A stretch of DNA of 64,000 bases from Chelativorans xinjiangensis. Its GTDB lineage: Bacteria; Pseudomonadota; Alphaproteobacteria; Rhizobiales; Rhizobiaceae. A program made the translations under genes and the position numbers. Location of the stretch: the NCBI RefSeq assembly GCF_009812055.1, contig NZ_WQNH01000022.1, positions 1 through 64,000 on the forward strand, given 5' to 3'. Below the pieces are notes generated by a model, which saw only the letters and a list, made by a program, of their open reading frames with translations, did not search any database and was not told the DNA's origin. Numbering within the stretch: the first letter of the stretch is position 1; each line of letters begins with the position of its first letter. Of this stretch, positions 1 through 13,223 are shown one piece after another.

Positions 1-1
1 T

Positions 2-70
2 ATCATCGACCTCTTCACGCCGGCCGAATGCGCCAACTACTTCAGGGCCGCAGGATATGACCCGGATTAA
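2..70 (+). pseudogene. C-terminal tail of an IS630-family transposase (cut by window edge)
   Basis: The open frame enters from the left edge and ends with TAA at 68-70. The last residues, TPAECANYFRAAGYDPD, resemble the usual C-terminus of IS630/Tc1-mariner-type transposases, which carry a DDE nuclease domain further upstream. A CTAG lies at 83-86, 13 bases after the stop; this fits the TA (often CTAG) target of the family and may mark the right end of the element. Whether the transposase is intact cannot be judged from this window, so pseudogene status is not established; the feature is simply partial. Confidence 0.6.
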
Positions 71-87
71 ACAGGACGTGCTCTAGC

Positions 88-178
88 GTTGCAGAACAAG
101 TGCCGGAGCAGGCGGCCGGCGCAATCTCCCCCCTTGCGGGGGAGATGTCCGGCAGGACAGAGGGGGGCGCGAAAGGGC
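88..178. repeat. Palindromic intergenic repeat family P55, half copy
   Basis: The segment holds one arm of an inverted-repeat element found again at 3735-3911 and 37029-37198. The shared core reads GGGGGAGATGTCCGGCAGGA followed by CAGAGGGGGGC. The lead-in GCGGCCGGC(G/A)CAATCTCC also matches the right half of the 37-kb copy. It lies just after the 3' end of galU, which is read leftward, so its hairpin could help end that transcript. Confidence 0.7.
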
Positions 179-180
179 GC

Positions 181-1056
181 CTATTCTTCGCCCAAAATTT
201 CCTTCATCAGCCGCCTCAGGCGCGGGCGCATTTCCTCGCGCTTGAGGGCGAAGGCGAGGTTGGCTTCCACGAAGCCTTCCGGCGAGCCGCAGTCGAACGT
301 AAGCCCCTCGTAAATATACGCGTAAAAAGGCTGTTTCGCGTGCAGCCGCAGCATGGCGTCGGTAATCTGGATCTCGCCGCCGGCGCCGGTCTCCTGATTT
401 TCCAGGAGCGAGAAAATCTCCGGCTGCAGGATGTAGCGGCCGTTGATGAAGAAGTTGGACGGCGCGTCTTCCGGCTTCGGCTTTTCCACCATGGCGGTGA
501 TCTCGAAGCCCGTATGGGTGGCTTTGCCGCGCCCGACGATGCCGTATTTATGCGTCTCTGACGGATCGCACTCCTCCACCCCCAGCACATTGCCGCCGGT
601 CTCCTCGTAAAGCGCGACCATCTGCTTCAGGCAGCCCTTCTCCGACTGCATGATCATGTCGGGCAGAAGCAGCGCGAAAGGCTCTCCGCCCACAAGCTCG
701 CGCGCGCACCATACCGCATGCCCCAGCCCCAGCGGCTCCTGTTGGCGCGTATAGCTCGTCTCGCCCGGTTGCGGTTGCATCGCCTTCAGGCGCTCCAGGA
801 CGTCGGTCTTGCCGCGCCGCGAAAGGGTCTCGTAAAGCTCCACCTGCACATCGAAGTGATCTTCGAGGGCTGTCTTGTTGCGCCCGGTCACGAAGATGAA
901 ATGCTCGATGCCGGCCTCGCGCGCCTCCTCCACCACGTATTGGATGACGGGCCTGTCCACCACCGTAAGCATTTCCTTCGGTATCGCCTTGGTGGCGGGC
1001 AGGAAGCGGGTTCCGAGGCCTGCGACAGGAAATACAGCTTTGCGTATTCTCTTCAT
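181..1056 (-). CDS. galU: UTP-glucose-1-phosphate uridylyltransferase
   Basis: The 291-aa protein makes UDP-glucose from UTP and glucose-1-phosphate, the precursor of exopolysaccharide, LPS sugars and cyclic glucans in the cytoplasm. The N-terminal nucleotidyltransferase signature [18 protein letters not shown] (residues about 13-30) is intact, followed by [14 protein letters not shown] and later the sugar-binding stretch [20 protein letters not shown]. The length is normal for bacterial GalU. The gene is divergent from the lytic transglycosylase gene and is followed by a palindromic repeat. No unusual features are seen. Confidence 0.95.
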   Translation of the reverse strand: MKRIRKAVFPVAGLGTRFLPATKAIPKEMLTVVDRPVIQYVVEEAREAGIEHFIFVTGRNKTALEDHFDVQVELYETLSRRGKTDVLERLKAMQPQPGETSYTRQQEPLGLGHAVWCARELVGGEPFALLLPDMIMQSEKGCLKQMVALYEETGGNVLGVEECDPSETHKYGIVGRGKATHTGFEITAMVEKPKPEDAPSNFFINGRYILQPEIFSLLENQETGAGGEIQITDAMLRLHAKQPFYAYIYEGLTFDCGSPEGFVEANLAFALKREEMRPRLRRLMKEILGEE

Positions 1057-1241
1057 GCGGCAAATCCCTCAATATCTTGACGTCCGGCAACCACCGGACA
1101 ATGCTGAAGCAGGGTTGTTCGTTCCTGGACCGAAAGGTGAATTCTATACGCCTCGCCCCGCTTCGGCCCGGTTATATGGTAAACCCTTTCCTAACCGCAA
1201 TCGGCGATAAAGACGGCCTGGTTGTTCCGATGGAGGTTGGA

Positions 1242-2465
1242 ATGTTTGCAAAGAGAGCCGCCACTGGCCTCACCGCAGCCACGCTTTTCATGGCCGCCGT
1301 CTTCGTTGCGTTCACCGCCGGGCCGGCGCTTGCCGATGCCGGGTTCCAGCGCTGGATCGCAGAATTCCGCAATGTCGCCCTTCAAAACGGTATTTCGGGT
1401 GCCACCTATGACAGGGCCTTCAGCGGCGTTACGGCGCCCGATCCGGAGGTTTTGGAAAAGGCGCGCTATCAGCCCGAGTTCCGGTCCGAGGCCTGGGAAT
1501 ATTTCGACAACCGCCTGCAGGAAAGGACTATCCGGACCGGCCGCCAGCTTGCCCGCCAGTGGAAACCGTGGCTCGATCGGATCGAAAGCCAGTTCGGCGT
1601 CAGCCAGCACATCCTTTTGGCCATCTGGTCGATCGAATCCAACTATGGCGAGGTGCTGAAGAACGACAGCGTCATGCGCAGCCTGCCGCGCTCGCTTGCC
1701 ACCCTTGCCTATGCCGACAGCCGACGGGCGAAGTTCGCCCGAAGCCAGCTCATCGCCGCGCTTAAAATCGTCGAGCGCGGCGATATCTCCGCCAACCAGC
1801 TCACCAGCTCCTGGGCCGGCGCCATGGGCCACACCCAGTTCATCCCCACCAGCTACCAGGCCTATGCGGTCGACATGGACGGCGACGGCCGGCGCGACAT
1901 CTGGAACTCGGTGCCCGACGCGCTGGCGACGGCGGCCAACCTCCTGCGCCAGAACGGCTGGCGGAGTGGGGAGACCTGGGGCTACGAGGTGGTTCTGCCG
2001 GGGGGCCGCAAGTTCCCCGCCGGCACGATGTCGCTCAGCCGCTGGGCCGGGATCGGCGTCGTGCGCGCCAACGGCAAGCCCTTTCCGCGTCCCTCCGACA
2101 ATGCGGAGTTGAAGGTGCCCGACGGCCGCGCCGGACCGGCCTTTCTGGCGACCAAGAATTTCTTTGTTATCAAGCGTTACAACAACTCCGACAAATATGC
2201 CCTTGCGGTCGGGCTTCTGGCCGACCAGATTGCCGGCTACAGTGGACTGGTGCAGGACTGGAACCGCCCCTTCGAGCGGCTGTCCGACCGGGAGACGGAA
2301 GAATTGCAGAAGCGCCTCGGCGCGCTCGGCTATTACGAAGGTCCGATCGACGGCAAGATCGGCTCCGGCTCGCGCAGCGCCATCAAGGCGTTTCAGGAGC
2401 GCATGGGCCTTGCGCAGGACGGGCATCCGAGCAAGGAAGTGCTGAAACGGCTGCGAGGCAGGTAG
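1242..2465 (+). CDS. Lytic murein transglycosylase, MltB-like, with peptidoglycan-binding domain
   Basis: The 407-aa exported protein cleaves the glycan strands of murein. Residues 1-31 form a signal peptide ending GPALA. The SLT_2/MltB catalytic domain follows, with the catalytic glutamate at E132 in AIWSIESNYGEV and the GAMGHTQFIPTSY signature. The C-terminal part (about 345-405) is a PG_binding_1 domain (LQKRLGALGYYEGPIDGKIG). I chose ATG 1242 because GGAGG lies 5 bases upstream and the signal peptide then starts properly. An ATG at 1230 and a TTG at 1077 are in frame, but they would add residues ahead of the signal. It is followed after 10 bases by the DUF459 gene, probably as one transcript. 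Confidence 0.9.
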   Translation: MFAKRAATGLTAATLFMAAVFVAFTAGPALADAGFQRWIAEFRNVALQNGISGATYDRAFSGVTAPDPEVLEKARYQPEFRSEAWEYFDNRLQERTIRTGRQLARQWKPWLDRIESQFGVSQHILLAIWSIESNYGEVLKNDSVMRSLPRSLATLAYADSRRAKFARSQLIAALKIVERGDISANQLTSSWAGAMGHTQFIPTSYQAYAVDMDGDGRRDIWNSVPDALATAANLLRQNGWRSGETWGYEVVLPGGRKFPAGTMSLSRWAGIGVVRANGKPFPRPSDNAELKVPDGRAGPAFLATKNFFVIKRYNNSDKYALAVGLLADQIAGYSGLVQDWNRPFERLSDRETEELQKRLGALGYYEGPIDGKIGSGSRSAIKAFQERMGLAQDGHPSKEVLKRLRGR

Positions 2466-2475
2466 GAGACAGCCA

Positions 2476-3690
2476 ATGACGGCAGGCGCGCGCACCGCTC
2501 CCCGCTTCCCGCCGCTGGTGCTGGCCGTGCTCGGCCTTGCCGTCTTCTTTACCGCCCTGCCCTCCTTCCAGGATGGCGCCTTTGCGCAGGAAGTGATCCG
2601 CAGGCGCGGTATCCTCGATCTCTTCTTCGGCCCGCCACGGCGAGAGCAACTGCCTCCGGTCCGCCAACCGCAGCGCGTATTTCCCGAAGCACCCGGCGCT
2701 ACCCGGCAGCGAAGCGCAGCGCCCGCCGCCACGCCGCGACAGCCCGCCCGCACCGCGCCCGCAGCACCCCCCGAGCCGGTGATCGAGAAGCTGGAAAACG
2801 CCCGCGTCGTCCTCGTGGTCGGCGACTTTCTCGCCGGCGGGCTGGCCGAGGGGCTCGAAGCGGCCTACGCCGAATCGCCGGGCGTGCGCATCGTCGACCG
2901 CAGCAACGGCTCGTCCGGCCTCGTGCGCGACGATTTTTATGATTGGAACGGCGAGATCACGCCGATCCTTGAGGAGGTGGAGCCGGACGTGTTGGTCGTC
3001 ATGATCGGCTCCAACGACCGCCAACAGCTTGTCGTGAACGGCCAGCGCGAGGACCCGCAGAGCGAACCGTGGCTCAAGGAGTACACACGCCGGGTGACGG
3101 CTTTCGCCGAGGCGGCCGAAACCGCGGAAGTGCCCCTCGTCTGGACCGGGCTCCCGCCATTCAAATCTTCATCCATGTCGTCGGATATGCTGGCCTTCAA
3201 CGACATCCACAAGCAGGCGGCGGAGGCCGTCGGCGGCACCTTCGTCGACATCTGGGAAGGTTTCGTGGACGAGAACGGCGCCTTCGTCTTCACCGGACCG
3301 GACATGAACGGGCAGCCGGTGCGCCTGCGCGGCAGCGACGGCATCAATCTGACGCGGTCCGCCAAGCGCAAGGTCGCCTTCTATGTGGAGAAGCCGCTGG
3401 GCAAGCTTCTGGGCGGCGCCGTCGCGCCCGGCATCGAACAGCTCGATATCGAGAACCTGCCCGAACCGGGGGTTGCGCTGGGCGAGCCGGCCGACAGCGG
3501 CCGCACCGGTCCGATCTCGCTCGCCGGTCCCGATCTCGGCGGCAGCAGCGAGTTGCTTGGCGCCACGCCCCCGCCGTCGGCCGCGTCGGATCGCCCGACA
3601 CCGGAGACCCAGCCCGGCCGCGCCGACAATTTCTCGCTGCGCCAGAGGCGCGAAGCGCCGGTGGAAGAGACGACGACCTCGGGACCTTGA
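2476..3690 (+). CDS. DUF459/SGNH-fold exported protein
   Basis: The 404-aa protein has an N-terminal hydrophobic segment (about residues 12-37) that looks like a signal or anchor. A proline- and alanine-rich linker follows, then an SGNH-hydrolase-like domain: GDFLAGGLAEGL near residue 116 and the GSNDRQQ block near residue 177 correspond to the G-x-S and GxND blocks. The usual nucleophile position reads GDF rather than GDS, so hydrolase activity is doubtful. The C-terminal 90 residues are low-complexity. It follows the lytic transglycosylase gene by 10 bases, which suggests a shared role in envelope or peptidoglycan maintenance; that role is inference. Confidence 0.8.
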   Translation: MTAGARTAPRFPPLVLAVLGLAVFFTALPSFQDGAFAQEVIRRRGILDLFFGPPRREQLPPVRQPQRVFPEAPGATRQRSAAPAATPRQPARTAPAAPPEPVIEKLENARVVLVVGDFLAGGLAEGLEAAYAESPGVRIVDRSNGSSGLVRDDFYDWNGEITPILEEVEPDVLVVMIGSNDRQQLVVNGQREDPQSEPWLKEYTRRVTAFAEAAETAEVPLVWTGLPPFKSSSMSSDMLAFNDIHKQAAEAVGGTFVDIWEGFVDENGAFVFTGPDMNGQPVRLRGSDGINLTRSAKRKVAFYVEKPLGKLLGGAVAPGIEQLDIENLPEPGVALGEPADSGRTGPISLAGPDLGGSSELLGATPPPSAASDRPTPETQPGRADNFSLRQRREAPVEETTTSGP

Positions 3691-3734
3691 AGCGGGATGC
3701 ATTCAGGTGGAACCGGAAGACCGGTAACACCGGT

Positions 3735-3911
3735 GCCCCTTCGCGCCCCCCTCTGTCCTGCCGGACATCTCCCCCACACGGGGGGAGATTGGCTGTCATG
3801 TCGCTTTCGCCAACCTTCCAACGCTGCAGGAGGGGCGAAATATCGATGAAGAGATGATCTCCCCCCGTGTGGGGGAGATGTCCGGCAGGACAGAGGGGGG
3901 CGCGAAGGGGC
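3735..3911. repeat. P55 repeat, full copy: 55-bp perfect inverted repeat
   Basis: Positions 3735-3789 and 3857-3911 are exact reverse complements of each other over 55 bases, separated by 67 bases. The arms contain CCCCCTCTGTCCTGCCGGAC and CATCTCCCCC. The loop shares GCTTTCGCCAA with the copy at 37 kb. It lies between the convergent 3' ends of the DUF459 gene and gltD and could act as a bidirectional transcription end. Nothing else is seen in 3691-3934. Confidence 0.9.
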
Positions 3912-3934
3912 GTGGCGGTAAATCGTAACCGTAA

Positions 3935-5395
3935 CTACCGCGGCAGCACCGTGGTTCCCATCAGGAACTCGTCGATGGCGCGCGCCGCCTGGCGGCCTTC
4001 GCGGATGGCCCAGACCACCAGCGACTGGCCGCGCCGCACGTCGCCGGCGGCGAAGAGGCGGTCGATGGTGGTGCGGTAGTCCTTGTCGTCCGCCGCCACG
4101 TTGGTGGAGTTGCGTCGATCGACGTCGATCGTCAGCTTGTCGCCCATTTCGCTCAGGACGCCCGTTTCGACCGGCCCGGCAAAGCCGATGGCGATGAAGG
4201 CGAGATCGGCCTTGATGATGAACTCCGTACCGGCGATGGGCTTGCGCCTCTCGTCCACCTCGCAGCACTTGACGCCGGTCAGCTCCCCGTCCTCGCCGAC
4301 AAATTCGAGCGTGGCGACCTGGAACTCCCGTTGCGCGCCTTCCGCCTGGGATGAGGAGGTGCGCATCTTCGTCGCCCAGTAGGGCCAGACGGCAAGCTTG
4401 TCTTCCTTCTCCGGCGGCCTGGGGCGGATGTCGAGCTGGGTGACACGCACGGCGCCCTGGCGGAAGGAGGTGCCCACGCAGTCCGACGCCGTATCGCCGC
4501 CGCCGACGACGACGACATGCTTGCCGCCGGCAAGGATGGGCTCGGACGGCCAGGCGACGGACTGGATATCCTCGCCGCCGATGCGCCGGTTCTGCTGCAC
4601 CAGATAGGGCATGGCGTCGTGCACGCCGTTAAGCTCGACGCCGGGGATGCCGGCCGGGCGCGGCTTCTCCGAGCCGCCGCAGTAGAGCACGGCGTCATGC
4701 TCGGCCAGAAGCTTGGCCACGGGCTTGTCGACGCCGACATTAACGCCGCAATGGAAGGTCACGCCCTCGCCCTGCATCTGCTCGACACGGCGGTCGATAT
4801 AGCGCTTTTCGATCTTGAAGTCGGGGATGCCATAGCGCATCAGCCCGCCGGGCCGGCTCTCGCGCTCGTAGACATGCACATCGTGGCCGGCGCGGCCCAG
4901 CTGCTGGGCCGCCGCCATGCCGGCTGGGCCGGAGCCGATGACGGCCACCCGCTTGCCCGTCTTCTTCTCCGCCGGCTGCGGACGGATGTAGCCCAGCTCA
5001 TAGGCCTTGTCGCCGATCGCCTGCTCGACGGTCTTGATGGCGACGGGAACGTCTTCGAGGTTCAGTGTGCACGCTTCCTCGCAGGGTGCCGGGCAGATGC
5101 GGCCGGTCCACTCCGGGAAGTTGTTGGTGGAGTGGAGATTGCGGATCGCCGTCTCCCAGTCGCCGCGATAGACGAGGTCGTTCCAGTCGGGAATCTGGTT
5201 GTGCACGGGGCAGCCCATCGGCCCATGGCAGAAGGGAATGCCGCAATCCATGCATCGCGCAGCCTGTTTCTCGACCTCCTTGTCCGACATCGGCAGCGTG
5301 AATTCGCGGAAATGCCGAATCCGGTCTGACGCCGGCTGGTACTTGTTCTCCTGCCGGTCGATCTCAAGAAAGCCTGTAACCTTGCCCATACTCAT
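3935..5395 (-). CDS. gltD: Glutamate synthase (NADPH) small subunit
   Basis: The 486-aa beta subunit passes electrons from NADPH through FAD and [4Fe-4S] clusters to the large subunit for the GOGAT reaction. The N-terminal cysteine motif [16 protein letters not shown] (residues about 47-62) and [11 protein letters not shown] provide cluster ligands. [20 protein letters not shown] is the FAD dinucleotide fold, and [11 protein letters not shown] the NAD(P)H fold. The C-terminus [20 protein letters not shown] is typical. It lies 56 bases downstream of gltB on the same strand, so the two are cotranscribed. Confidence 0.96.
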   Translation of the reverse strand: MSMGKVTGFLEIDRQENKYQPASDRIRHFREFTLPMSDKEVEKQAARCMDCGIPFCHGPMGCPVHNQIPDWNDLVYRGDWETAIRNLHSTNNFPEWTGRICPAPCEEACTLNLEDVPVAIKTVEQAIGDKAYELGYIRPQPAEKKTGKRVAVIGSGPAGMAAAQQLGRAGHDVHVYERESRPGGLMRYGIPDFKIEKRYIDRRVEQMQGEGVTFHCGVNVGVDKPVAKLLAEHDAVLYCGGSEKPRPAGIPGVELNGVHDAMPYLVQQNRRIGGEDIQSVAWPSEPILAGGKHVVVVGGGDTASDCVGTSFRQGAVRVTQLDIRPRPPEKEDKLAVWPYWATKMRTSSSQAEGAQREFQVATLEFVGEDGELTGVKCCEVDERRKPIAGTEFIIKADLAFIAIGFAGPVETGVLSEMGDKLTIDVDRRNSTNVAADDKDYRTTIDRLFAAGDVRRGQSLVVWAIREGRQAARAIDEFLMGTTVLPR

Positions 5396-5451
5396 TCCTT
5401 GTCCCTGACGGCCTGCTCAGGCCCGCAGCTAGTTTTCAAATGCGAGAGGGA

Positions 5452-10179
<4,728 letters not shown>

Positions 10180-10562
10180 CGCTTCATCCTCCGCGTTCGG
10201 CCCTCCGGGGCGTCGGGTCTATTTCGGGCGGCCCTCGTGTCGACGGCGCATCCCGGTTGGTCGGTCGGCGTATCTTGCGAAAAGCCGGAAGAACGCTTTG
10301 CCGTCTCTCCCACGGCGCGCTTCTTCTAATAGGCGATGCGCAGGATCCCCTCCTGTGCCCCACCATATCCGCGCATTCTTCTGGTGCCTCGGTGCCGCTA
10401 TTATAGCGCAAACCGGCCCGCGAACAGCGGATAAATAAGACAGCACTCCTGTCCTATTTCCTCACATGCCAGAAAACGGCGCGCCGCACAAGACGAAAAT
10501 GTAAAAAAACCACTCCGGCGGAGCAACAAAGTTGCGGTATTTGCGTCGCTTCGGCAAGTTCG
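10180..10562. other. Intergenic region upstream of gltB
   Basis: No convincing gene is seen in this stretch. It must hold the leftward promoter of gltB, but I could not identify clear -35/-10 boxes. The first part is GC-rich, and the part from about 10490 is less so. It ends at the palindromic element beginning at 10563. Confidence 0.5.
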
Positions 10563-10684
10563 CTAGTGGTCTGACCCAAACAGATGGTACCCATCTGTTT
10601 GGAAAAGTCAGCCCACAAGCTATTAATCTGGTGGGGCGATTTGTCCTGACAGATGGGTACCATCTGTCAGGATCGCACCACTAG
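10563..10684 (-). mobile_element. 122-bp two-hairpin MITE-like element, copy A
   Basis: The element is bounded by CTAGTGGT (10563-10570) and ACCACTAG (10677-10684), perfect terminal inverted repeats. Inside are two hairpins, CAAACAGATGG/CCATCTGTTTG and TCCTGACAGATGG/CCATCTGTCAGGA, both with a GGTACC-like centre, joined by a conserved spacer AGCCCACAAGCTATTAATCT. The same layout recurs at 11849 and 16701, with a shortened form at 41161. CTAG at both ends would fit a TA target duplication inside CTAG, as used by IS630- and some IS5-family elements. It carries no coding capacity. Orientation is opposite to copies B and C. Confidence 0.8.
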
Positions 10685-10777
10685 CGTCCACAGGCTGCCG
10701 CGCCACCCGCCTTACTTAATTCTTGAATCCGCGCCGGCAACACGCAAGGGTGCGCCCGCAACTAAAAGGTCACCCCG

Positions 10778-11827
10778 ATGCCGATCAATTTTGCTTCCGA
10801 CAACTGGGCCGGCGCCCATCCCGCCATCGCGCAAGCGCTGACCGAGCAATCGGGCGGCTTTGCCACGGCCTACGGCCTGAGCGACCTCGACCGCGCGGTG
10901 GAGGGGCGCTTCTGCGAGATTTTCGAGCGCGAAGTGGCGGTCTTCTTCGTCGCCACCGGCACGGCGGCCAATTCGCTCTCCATGGCGCTTGTGAACCGGC
11001 CGGGCGGCGTCATCTTCTGCCACGCGCATGCGCACATGCTGGAGGACGAGGGCGGAGCGCCGGAATATCTGACAGGCGGTGCCAGGACGCACGGCGTGGA
11101 GGGCGCGCTCGGCCGTGTGGGGACCGGGGCGCTGGGGAAGGCCATTCAGCAATTCCCCGCGGAATTCGTGCATATGGGCCAGCCCATGGCCGTCTCCATC
11201 ACCCAGGCGACGGAAATCGGCACGGTCTATTCGCTGGACGAGATCGCCGCCATCTCACAGACCTGCCGCGCCCATGGACTGCCGCTGCACATGGACGGCG
11301 CCCGCTTCGCCAATGCGCTCGCAGCCCTCGACACCACGCCGGCGGAGATGACCTGGAAACGCGGCGTCGACATCGTCTCCTTCGGCGCCACCAAGAACGG
11401 CTGCTGGTGCGCCGAGGCGATCGTCGTGATGGACCCCACACAAGCCCGCGACATGCCCTTCCTGCGCAAGCGCGCCGCCCACCTCTTCTCCAAATCGCGC
11501 TTCATCGCCGCCCAGTTCGACGCCTATTTCCGCGATGACCTGTGGCTGAAGAACGCCCGCCATGCCAACGCGATGGCCGTGCGGCTCGCCGGCCACATCG
11601 GGAAGTCATCGAGGCTGCGGCTCGCCTGGCAGCCCGCCGCCAACGAGGTCTTCGCCATCATGGCCTCGTCGACGGCCGAGGAGTTCAAGGCGGCCGGCGT
11701 CATCTTCCATCCCTGGCAGGCGCCGCACGAAGGGCTGATCGGCGAAGGCGAGATGCTCGGCCGCTTCGTGACCAGCTTCGCCACCGCCGAGGAGGAGGTG
11801 GACCGGTTCGGAGGCATGATCGCCTGA
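10778..11827 (+). CDS. ltaE: Low-specificity L-threonine aldolase (PLP)
   Basis: The 349-aa fold-type I PLP enzyme splits threonine or allo-threonine into glycine and acetaldehyde. The Schiff-base lysine is K206 in SFGATKNGCW, preceded by the PLP-nitrogen aspartate D173 in HMDGARFANA; ATGTAANSL near residue 60 binds the phosphate. The length is normal. The gene is flanked by copies A (upstream) and B (21 bases downstream) of the 122-bp palindromic element in inverted orientation. The ATG has only a weak upstream purine stretch (CAAGGGTGCG, AAAAGGTCA). A beta-eliminating lyase of the same superfamily is the alternative name. Confidence 0.9.
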   Translation: MPINFASDNWAGAHPAIAQALTEQSGGFATAYGLSDLDRAVEGRFCEIFEREVAVFFVATGTAANSLSMALVNRPGGVIFCHAHAHMLEDEGGAPEYLTGGARTHGVEGALGRVGTGALGKAIQQFPAEFVHMGQPMAVSITQATEIGTVYSLDEIAAISQTCRAHGLPLHMDGARFANALAALDTTPAEMTWKRGVDIVSFGATKNGCWCAEAIVVMDPTQARDMPFLRKRAAHLFSKSRFIAAQFDAYFRDDLWLKNARHANAMAVRLAGHIGKSSRLRLAWQPAANEVFAIMASSTAEEFKAAGVIFHPWQAPHEGLIGEGEMLGRFVTSFATAEEEVDRFGGMIA

Positions 11828-11848
11828 AGCGAGCCGCATGCCCATGTC

Positions 11849-11970
11849 GCAATGATGCGGTCCTGACAGATGGTACCCATCTGTCAGGACAAATCGCCCC
11901 ACCAGATCAATAGCTTGTGGGCTGGCTTACCCAAACGGATGGGTACCATCCGGTTGGGTCGGACCACTAG
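11849..11970 (+). mobile_element. 122-bp two-hairpin MITE-like element, copy B
   Basis: It has the same organisation as the elements at 10563 and 16701: TCCTGACAGATGG hairpin, spacer AATCGCCCCACCAGATCAAT, then the CAAACGGATGG hairpin. The right end ACCACTAG is intact (11963-11970). The left end reads GCAATGATGCG where copy C reads CTAGTGGTGCG, so it has decayed. The final CTA (11967-11969) is the complement of the TAG stop codon of the omptin gene, so the element abuts and slightly overlaps that gene. Confidence 0.8.
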
Positions 11971-12959
11971 AAGCGGATGCGCGCGCCGAGGCCAAGCGTC
12001 AGCGTCCGCAAGGACGCGCCGGCCGCATCCTCGGCATAGGCGCTGTCTCCTGTACTGTGGTCCAGAGCGCGAATATCGCCCTTCATCTTGAAGTGGTTCT
12101 CATACCGGGCGAAGAGGAACGCATCGCCCGCACGCGAAACCGGCGCCGATGCCCGAAACTGCAGTCCCAGATAAGGGCTGGAGTGGAAATCCTCCTGGAA
12201 TAAGATGGATCGCTGCCAGTGCTTGTCACGGTCGCCCGCGCGCACCGTGACACCTCCCAAGACTTCGGCGTCGAAAGAGATCACGCCAAGCTTGGCAGAG
12301 GTGCCGACGCCTCCGTATAGGACCGGGAACCGCTGCTGATAGGTGATGACCCGCTCCCCGTCAGGGGATACACCGACATAATCACGAAAACCGTCCTCGG
12401 AGGAATAGACGAAGTCTCCGCCGTAGGCAGTCATCTTCAGATCCGTACAACGGGCACCGCCGAGCAACTTCAGCGCAAGGCCTTGCCTTCTCCATACAGC
12501 GTAGCTGGCGCCAACATCGAACGCGAAGTAGTGATCCAAGCGGGTATCGGGGTGCCGGGACCGGTCTGTCCACTCGCCCGACCCGGGGTCCCAGGACCAG
12601 TCGTAATCAGCCATGAACGCATCATGGTGGATCCCCACCGTCGCCGACCCGAAGACCGTCCACCTCGGCGTGAGATCATACTCCGCCCGCGCCTCGATCG
12701 CGGCCGCCGAGGTGACGTCCCAGATCAGCCTGCTGATGGTCGATCCTTCAAAATAGACATATTCATTGGCGCGGACGTTGAAATACCCGGCGCCCACGGA
12801 GATCCTCAGGTCGTCGTCCCCGATGCTCCCCTGGGTGGAACGGTAATCGATGATACGGCCTCGCCACGGATCGTGGATCGTGTCCGCCGCCAAGGCTGGG
12901 GCAAATGACGAGAGAAAAGCCACGGATGCCAGTGCACCCGAGATGAGCAAGGACTTCAA
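11967..12959 (-). CDS. Omptin-family outer-membrane aspartyl-type protease
   Basis: The 330-aa protein has a signal peptide (residues 1-24, ending PALA) and the pattern of alternating beta strands of a 10-stranded barrel ending in a terminal aromatic (RIRF). The omptin active-site couples are both present: D118 and D120 in ADYDWSWDPG (OmpT Asp83/Asp85) and D245-x-H247 in AGDRDKHW (OmpT Asp210/His212), with D243 matching OmpT Asp208. The family signatures WTDRSRHPDT and FVYSSEDGFRD are also close to OmpT. Omptins cleave between basic residues and need rough LPS. Nothing contradicts activity. The stop codon falls in the MITE-like element. Omptins are best known from enterobacteria, so this copy is notable. 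Confidence 0.88.
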   Translation of the reverse strand: MKSLLISGALASVAFLSSFAPALAADTIHDPWRGRIIDYRSTQGSIGDDDLRISVGAGYFNVRANEYVYFEGSTISRLIWDVTSAAAIEARAEYDLTPRWTVFGSATVGIHHDAFMADYDWSWDPGSGEWTDRSRHPDTRLDHYFAFDVGASYAVWRRQGLALKLLGGARCTDLKMTAYGGDFVYSSEDGFRDYVGVSPDGERVITYQQRFPVLYGGVGTSAKLGVISFDAEVLGGVTVRAGDRDKHWQRSILFQEDFHSSPYLGLQFRASAPVSRAGDAFLFARYENHFKMKGDIRALDHSTGDSAYAEDAAGASLRTLTLGLGARIRF

Positions 12960-13150
12960 TACCGAACCCTCTTCGGAAAAATGTTGCTGAAATCGGTGGT
13001 CAATGGCTAACCGCCATACGGACAGGTTGCATTATATGAAATTTTTCGCAATCGTAAGGTGAATAACAGTTTGGAAGCTGACCTGTTCCACCTTCACGTT
13101 GGCGTCATCGGCTTGTTAGAGTTTCATCGCGCGGCGTTGATTTCCAAGTG

Positions 13151-13201
13151 ACTGCCTCCTTTGGGAGAAGGGAGCGGCCGGTGATTGACCGGCTTCTTTT
13201 T
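13151..13201 (+). terminator. Terminator-like hairpin in the bufA1 leader (candidate attenuator)
   Basis: GCCGGT (13177-13182), loop GATTG and ACCGGC (13188-13193) form a perfect 6-bp stem, followed directly by TTCTTTTT (13194-13201). That is the form of a Rho-independent terminator, yet it ends only 22 bases before the bufA1 start codon. A second possible stem, CTCC/GGAG, sits just upstream (13156-13174). It could be an attenuator of the operon or the end of a short upstream transcript. Only the structure is seen; regulation is inference. Confidence 0.5.
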
Positions 13202-13223
13202 GAACCCCAAGAGGAGAGAGTTC

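Noticed and set aside
1077-1241. TTG start 55 codons before the lytic transglycosylase start
   Set aside because: It would put extra residues ahead of the signal peptide; GGAGG precedes ATG 1242.
10653-10841. Short frames such as those reading MVPICQDKSPH inside the 122-bp elements
   Set aside because: They are fixed translations of the palindromes and recur with each copy; no ribosome sites or homology to genes.
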